This document shows positions 12,533-16,111 of a stretch of 16,111 nucleotides of DNA, piece by piece (within the stretch, counting starts at the first letter, position 1; every line of letters starts with the position of its first letter). This DNA is from CAYWNK01 sp047639615. GTDB lineage: Bacteria; Planctomycetota; UBA1135; GCA-002686595. Position numbers and translations under genes: made by a program. The stretch lies in NCBI GenBank assembly GCA_047639615.1, contig JBLIOL010000098.1, positions 1 to 16,111 of the forward strand. Direction: 5' to 3'. The notes under the pieces are model-generated. The model saw only the letters and a list, made by a program, of their open reading frames with translations. It had not been told where the DNA came from and made no database searches.

Positions 12533-14980
12533 CTAGCGGTAGTGGGCGGGCGGGTGCGCTTTGACTCCGAGCTTCTCGTAGTTGAAGCCGCTGGGGAGCG
12601 GCTCGTAGGTGCCGATGATGGCTACGTCGGAGTCCGGCTCGATCTTGGCTTCCATGCCTAGGCACCAGTAGGCGGCGTTGAAGACCAAGCGTCGCAGGCC
12701 GGCGCTCTGTAGGTCCTTGGCGCTGCCCATGGTCGATTGGAAGACGCGCGCGGGCTTGCCGCCAGCGCCGGTCCAATGGGTGGTCCAGGCGACGGGCAGG
12801 GGGATGAGCTTCGTGTTGACAGCATCATCGTGCTCGCGGCCCATGAGTGGTTGACCCATGAGCAGGGCCGTGCACTTGGCGGGTAGCTCCGCATCTTCGG
12901 GGTAAGTGCGGTACACATCCGAAGGCCCCCAGACGTCGTCGACGCCGACCAGGACCGGGTGGTCCTTGTTCTCAGGTACGACGATGCCGCGGGTGGAGTC
13001 AGCGTGCCAGCGGCCGTGGTGGCCGCGGAAGGAGCCGCCGAGGACGTCCTCGCCGAAGTTCACGTTCTTGCCGTCGAGCTTGTACTTGAAGTCGATGAAG
13101 CCGTGGTTGGCGGTGCGTAGGCCGATCACGGGCTTGCCGGAGTCCAGGTAGTCGTGGATATGTTTGAGCTCGTCATCCGGCAGGGTGATCAAGCGACTGA
13201 AGAGGATCATCAGGTCCGCATCGGCGAGCTGCTCGAGCCCGGGGATGTGGTGGCTGATGGACTTGTCCTCCCAGCGGATCTTCATGGTGGGGTCCACCAG
13301 TCCGTTCTTGTTGACGCTGAAGAGCACGGTGCAATCGAAGCCGTGCTTTGCCGAGAGCGTGCGCGCGAGCATGGGCAGGGATTGCTCGCTGCGGTATTCC
13401 TGGTCGGCGGCGATCAGCACGATGTGCTTGCCGGACCCGGGGCCTTCGCCGCCCTTGTAGGTCAGCCACTGGGGCTGAGGGGGCGCGGGCGGGATCTGGT
13501 TGACCGTGTAGTAGGCGTCCTTGTGCAGCAGCGCTTCTGCTTCGGCGGAGCGCAGGGCGGCCAGGTCAAACTCGTAGACGTGGCCGCGCTGCAGGGTGTC
13601 GAGGGAGAGCGTTGCTTCCATGCGATCGCTGGAGAGCTGCACGGACTGCACCACGGGTACGGTCTGGTCCACTTCGGGTCCGCCGTAGCCGCCGTGGTAG
13701 ATGTGGGTGAAGGTGCCGAGCTTGTAGGAGCTGGGATCGGAGGCTGCCTCGGGATCGACCGGGAGCGTGAAGCGCAGCTTGAAGCCGGTGGGGGTAATGC
13801 TGATGCGCTCCACCTCGAAGGGCGTGACGCCGGTCCATTCCAGGCGTTCCAGTGCGAAGGGCGCGATGCCGCGCACGGGCCAGCCGCGGTTCGTGCCGCC
13901 GGCGAGCAGCTTGCCACCGGGGGTGAACTGCAGGTCGAGGATGCCCGTGGAGAGCTCTTCGCGGAAGGGATAGCAGGCACCCTGCCAGACGCCGTTCACC
14001 TGCTCGGTGGTGGCGCGCATGATCAGCGAGAGGCTGAAGTCGCCCAGGAAGATCTGGTCCTGGAAGGGGCCGAAGGCGCCGCCGGTCTTGTCCACCACGA
14101 AGCCGGTGATGGAGCGGCCCATGCGGATGTAGGGGAAGACGACCGCGTAGGGCGTTAGCTCGGGTACGCGCTCGAGCTCGGTGAGGATGCGGCCACCGGA
14201 CTCGGGTTGTGCCGGAGCGGGGCCCATGTCCGGAGCGTACGGGTACCAGTTGAAGCTGATGGGGTGGCCTTGGAAGGAGCCTTGCTCCAAGGACTTCAGA
14301 CTGCACGAGGAGTTCCAAGGTCCCTGGCTCTCGATGTAGAAGAGACTGCCGTGTTCGTTCGGGCCGATGCCGGCGGGGCTGCGCAGGCCGCTGGCGATCG
14401 GGATGGCCTCACCCTCGGGGGTGATCTTGAGTGCCCAGCCGCGGAAGAGCGCGCGCGAGTGGTAGGACATGGACAGTCCGAGGGCCACGAAGAGGTTGCC
14501 TTGGGCGTCGAATTTCGAGCCGAAGGCGTACTCGTGATAGTTCTCGTAGCCCCAAGCATCGGAGACGGTCTCGAAGCGATCCGCGCGGCCGTCGCCGGTG
14601 GTGTCGAGCACGCGTGTGAGCTCGCAACTCTGCGTGACATAGAGCTCGCCGTCTTTCTGGGCTAGGCCGAAGATTTCGTCGAGGCCCTCGGCGAAGAGCT
14701 CGTACTTTGGCTCGGGCTTGGCGGCATCGACGCCGTCCAAAAGATAGATGTCCCCGTGGCGTGTGCCCACGGCGATGCGGCCGTCGGGTAAGACCTCGAA
14801 GGCGCCGGCTTCGATTACGGCGCCATCCGGGGTCGGCAGTTGGACCACCCGGTAGTACTCCCGTTCACGCTCCGCCGTGCCCCAGCGATCGCCGAGGTCT
14901 TGGGCGCTGGCGCTGGCGCTTGAGGCGAAGAGGGCGAGGAGCAGTGAGGCTCTGCGTGCGAAGCTACTGAGTGATGTCAT
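12533..14980 (-). CDS. Sugar-dehydrogenase-like beta-propeller fused to a ThuA-like domain, exported
   Basis: The product is 815 residues from ATG 14980, chosen because it opens a signal peptide ('MTSLSSFARRASLLLALFAS'). The frame stays open to 15127, but that extension is low-complexity and overlaps the upstream gene. Residues about 27-405 look like a soluble glucose/sorbosone-dehydrogenase-type propeller ('RIAVGTRHGDIYLLDG', 'GLRSPAGIGPNEHGSLFYIE', 'GQIFLGDFS'-like 'DQIFLGDFSLSLIMR', 'GGKLLAGGTNRGWPVRG'). Residues about 405-510 are a beta-sandwich-like linker. From about 515 comes a ThuA-like class I glutamine-amidotransferase fold ('GKHIVLIAADQEYRSEQSLP', 'GKPVIGLRTANHGF', 'GHHGRWHAD'). 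ThuA domains occur in trehalose and other sugar catabolism. The start overlaps the stop of the haem-c gene by 17 bp, implying translational coupling. The propeller probably oxidises a sugar and passes electrons to the cytochrome partner; this is inference. Confidence 0.86.
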   Translation of the reverse strand: MTSLSSFARRASLLLALFASSASASAQDLGDRWGTAEREREYYRVVQLPTPDGAVIEAGAFEVLPDGRIAVGTRHGDIYLLDGVDAAKPEPKYELFAEGLDEIFGLAQKDGELYVTQSCELTRVLDTTGDGRADRFETVSDAWGYENYHEYAFGSKFDAQGNLFVALGLSMSYHSRALFRGWALKITPEGEAIPIASGLRSPAGIGPNEHGSLFYIESQGPWNSSCSLKSLEQGSFQGHPISFNWYPYAPDMGPAPAQPESGGRILTELERVPELTPYAVVFPYIRMGRSITGFVVDKTGGAFGPFQDQIFLGDFSLSLIMRATTEQVNGVWQGACYPFREELSTGILDLQFTPGGKLLAGGTNRGWPVRGIAPFALERLEWTGVTPFEVERISITPTGFKLRFTLPVDPEAASDPSSYKLGTFTHIYHGGYGGPEVDQTVPVVQSVQLSSDRMEATLSLDTLQRGHVYEFDLAALRSAEAEALLHKDAYYTVNQIPPAPPQPQWLTYKGGEGPGSGKHIVLIAADQEYRSEQSLPMLARTLSAKHGFDCTVLFSVNKNGLVDPTMKIRWEDKSISHHIPGLEQLADADLMILFSRLITLPDDELKHIHDYLDSGKPVIGLRTANHGFIDFKYKLDGKNVNFGEDVLGGSFRGHHGRWHADSTRGIVVPENKDHPVLVGVDDVWGPSDVYRTYPEDAELPAKCTALLMGQPLMGREHDDAVNTKLIPLPVAWTTHWTGAGGKPARVFQSTMGSAKDLQSAGLRRLVFNAAYWCLGMEAKIEPDSDVAIIGTYEPLPSGFNYEKLGVKAHPPAHYR

Positions 14981-16111
14981 AGTCGAAGCTCCAGGTGGAA
15001 TCGCCGGCGGGCAGGGGCAGTTCGAGCAGCAGCTCGCTCGGGCCTTCGGGACTGTCGGTGGGACGCAGCAGATGCTCGAGCTTGGGAGTGCGCAGGCGCA
15101 GCTTGCCGAGCTGGAAGCTCTGGTCATCGTGGACTTGGACCTCTCCGGCGAGGGCGCGGAACCAGAGGCTTTGGGCCACGGGGGAGTGGATGGAAAGCAC
15201 GCGTGTGAGCTGGCCTTCCTTCGAGCTGGTGCGATCCAAGACCTGCACCTGCCCGATGGCGTACTCGAGGGTTGGGACTCCGCCGGGATCCAAGGAGTAG
15301 CCGCCGAACTGGTAGCCCAGGTTGCGCGGGTAGTCGGGGTCGGCGTTGACCGGCTCCTCCTTGCTGACTCGTGGGCGCAGGGGCCAAGCTTGTTGCGCGG
15401 GATCGAAGGCGTGCAGCGCCAGGTCGCGAGCTAGGCGGATAGCGCGGCTGGCGGGGTTGAAGTCGCCGGCGCCTTGGCCGTCCCAGCGAACGTTGACGAA
15501 GTTCCCGCGCCAGACGCCGCAGAAGGCTCCCGTGCGCGCGTCGAAGGCGTAGTTCAGGCCGCCAGGGAAGCCCACGGCGATACCGCGGAAGCCGGCGATG
15601 CCGCTGCGACCGCGATACAGGCGCGGGCGTTCGCCAACCTCGAGTAGCGAGGGGCTCGGCATGAGCCCGTCCGGGTTCCTGGCCGTGCGGCCCTGCCCGA
15701 GGAAGAACCAGATAGCGCGGATTTGAGCGTCGGTGTCGCCGTCCAGAATGCCCTGGTGGGCGGCCTCGCCGCCGCTCCAGGATTCGGGCATGATGATGCC
15801 CGGGCGGTAGCGCTGTGGATCCTGGAGGAAGCCCGCGAACCAGGCGGGCTGTAGCCGATCGCAGGTATCGATCAAGTCCATGCCGTGCATGTTGGGGGAG
15901 AGCTTGCCGTTGAAGTTGTGGCAGGAGATACAGGCTAGGCCTTTGATGCCGAGCAGCTCGCGGCCGCCTTCCTTGGCTGCATTGGAGGCATCACCCTTGT
16001 AGAGCGGCATCTCGTAGTCCGGGAGCTTGTCGACAGCCGCGAACTGGCCGGGCAGTTGCTGCAGGTTCGCCGCGCCGAACTGCGGCATACGCGTGTGCAT
16101 GTAGGGGCGCG
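14964..16111 (-). CDS. Haem-c-binding periplasmic protein, C-terminal part (N-terminus beyond the window)
   Basis: The open frame enters from the right edge, reading 'RPYMHTRMPQFG', and ends in TAG at 14966-14964, giving about 381 residues. ATG 16100 is internal: codons Arg-Pro-Tyr precede it in frame. One CxxCH haem-c motif is clear, 'GLACISCHNF' (codons at about 15932-15918), followed by 'MHGMDLI', 'FAGFLQDPQRYRPGIIMPES' and 'IWFFLGQG', as in planctomycete cytochrome-c domain proteins where a downstream Met is the likely second ligand. The second half ('GIAVGFPGGLNYAFDARTGA', 'FVNVRWDGQGAGDF') is a beta-rich domain often attached to such cytochromes. It is likely the electron acceptor or carrier for the dehydrogenase-ThuA protein with which it overlaps. 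Confidence 0.85.
   Translation of the reverse strand, partial: RPYMHTRMPQFGAANLQQLPGQFAAVDKLPDYEMPLYKGDASNAAKEGGRELLGIKGLACISCHNFNGKLSPNMHGMDLIDTCDRLQPAWFAGFLQDPQRYRPGIIMPESWSGGEAAHQGILDGDTDAQIRAIWFFLGQGRTARNPDGLMPSPSLLEVGERPRLYRGRSGIAGFRGIAVGFPGGLNYAFDARTGAFCGVWRGNFVNVRWDGQGAGDFNPASRAIRLARDLALHAFDPAQQAWPLRPRVSKEEPVNADPDYPRNLGYQFGGYSLDPGGVPTLEYAIGQVQVLDRTSSKEGQLTRVLSIHSPVAQSLWFRALAGEVQVHDDQSFQLGKLRLRTPKLEHLLRPTDSPEGPSELLLELPLPAGDSTWSFDYDITQ

Noticed and set aside
13154..14158. Plus-strand ORF (334 codons)
   Set aside because: It lies opposite the dehydrogenase-ThuA gene and its sequence is a compositional shadow.

Overview
The window is a high-GC bacterial chromosome segment with eleven protein-coding loci. 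No phage, CRISPR, rRNA or tRNA signal was seen. The best taxonomic guess is an uncultured member of the Planctomycetota. The reasons are the exported sulfatase-fold, HEAT-repeat, VWA and toroid proteins, the pairing of a haem-c protein with a sugar-dehydrogenase/ThuA fusion, and the near absence of Shine-Dalgarno sequences. This is inference from gene content, not from a marker gene.

Layout. 1-600 (+) is the C-terminus of a leukotriene-A4-hydrolase-like M1 aminopeptidase. It abuts, stop against stop, a lipoprotein of the sulfatase/alkaline-phosphatase superfamily (601-2058, -) that has Thr where FGly-sulfatases have Cys/Ser. A divergent gene encodes an exported VWA protein (2162-3820, +). It converges on a rhomboid protease (3853-4764, -). 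Upstream of the rhomboid, on the same strand, is a small gene (4822-5166, -) that reads through an in-frame UGA into a C-terminal zinc ribbon. A perfect GC-rich hairpin with a GGUC loop follows the UGA at SECIS-like distance, so I call it a candidate selenoprotein. Its N-terminal domain resembles the N-terminal domain of the adjacent rhomboid.

5167-5671 is non-coding. It holds copy 1 of a 185-bp MITE-like element (5287-5471) and a hairpin-rich segment ending in an intrinsic terminator (5600-5620). Then follow an exported HEAT-repeat protein (5672-7723, +) and a large exported protein with a thioredoxin-like domain and an alpha/alpha-toroid (7941-10550, +). The gap between them carries a long inverted repeat. 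The toroid protein converges, sharing a CTAG stop overlap, on a CBS-domain protein (10547-11188, -). Upstream of that is an exported alpha/beta hydrolase (11227-12267, -), and then MITE copy 2 (12304-12488). The window ends with a coupled pair on the minus strand: a truncated haem-c protein (14964-16111) followed by a sugar-dehydrogenase-like/ThuA fusion (12533-14980).

How the genes fit together. Most products carry export signals and look like envelope or periplasmic functions. The haem-c/dehydrogenase-ThuA pair is probably an oxidative sugar-processing unit. The candidate selenoprotein and rhomboid look like one transcription unit, possibly linking a small redox or metal-binding regulator to intramembrane proteolysis. 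The VWA, HEAT and Trx-toroid genes form a loose cluster of protein-interaction modules whose role I cannot assign.
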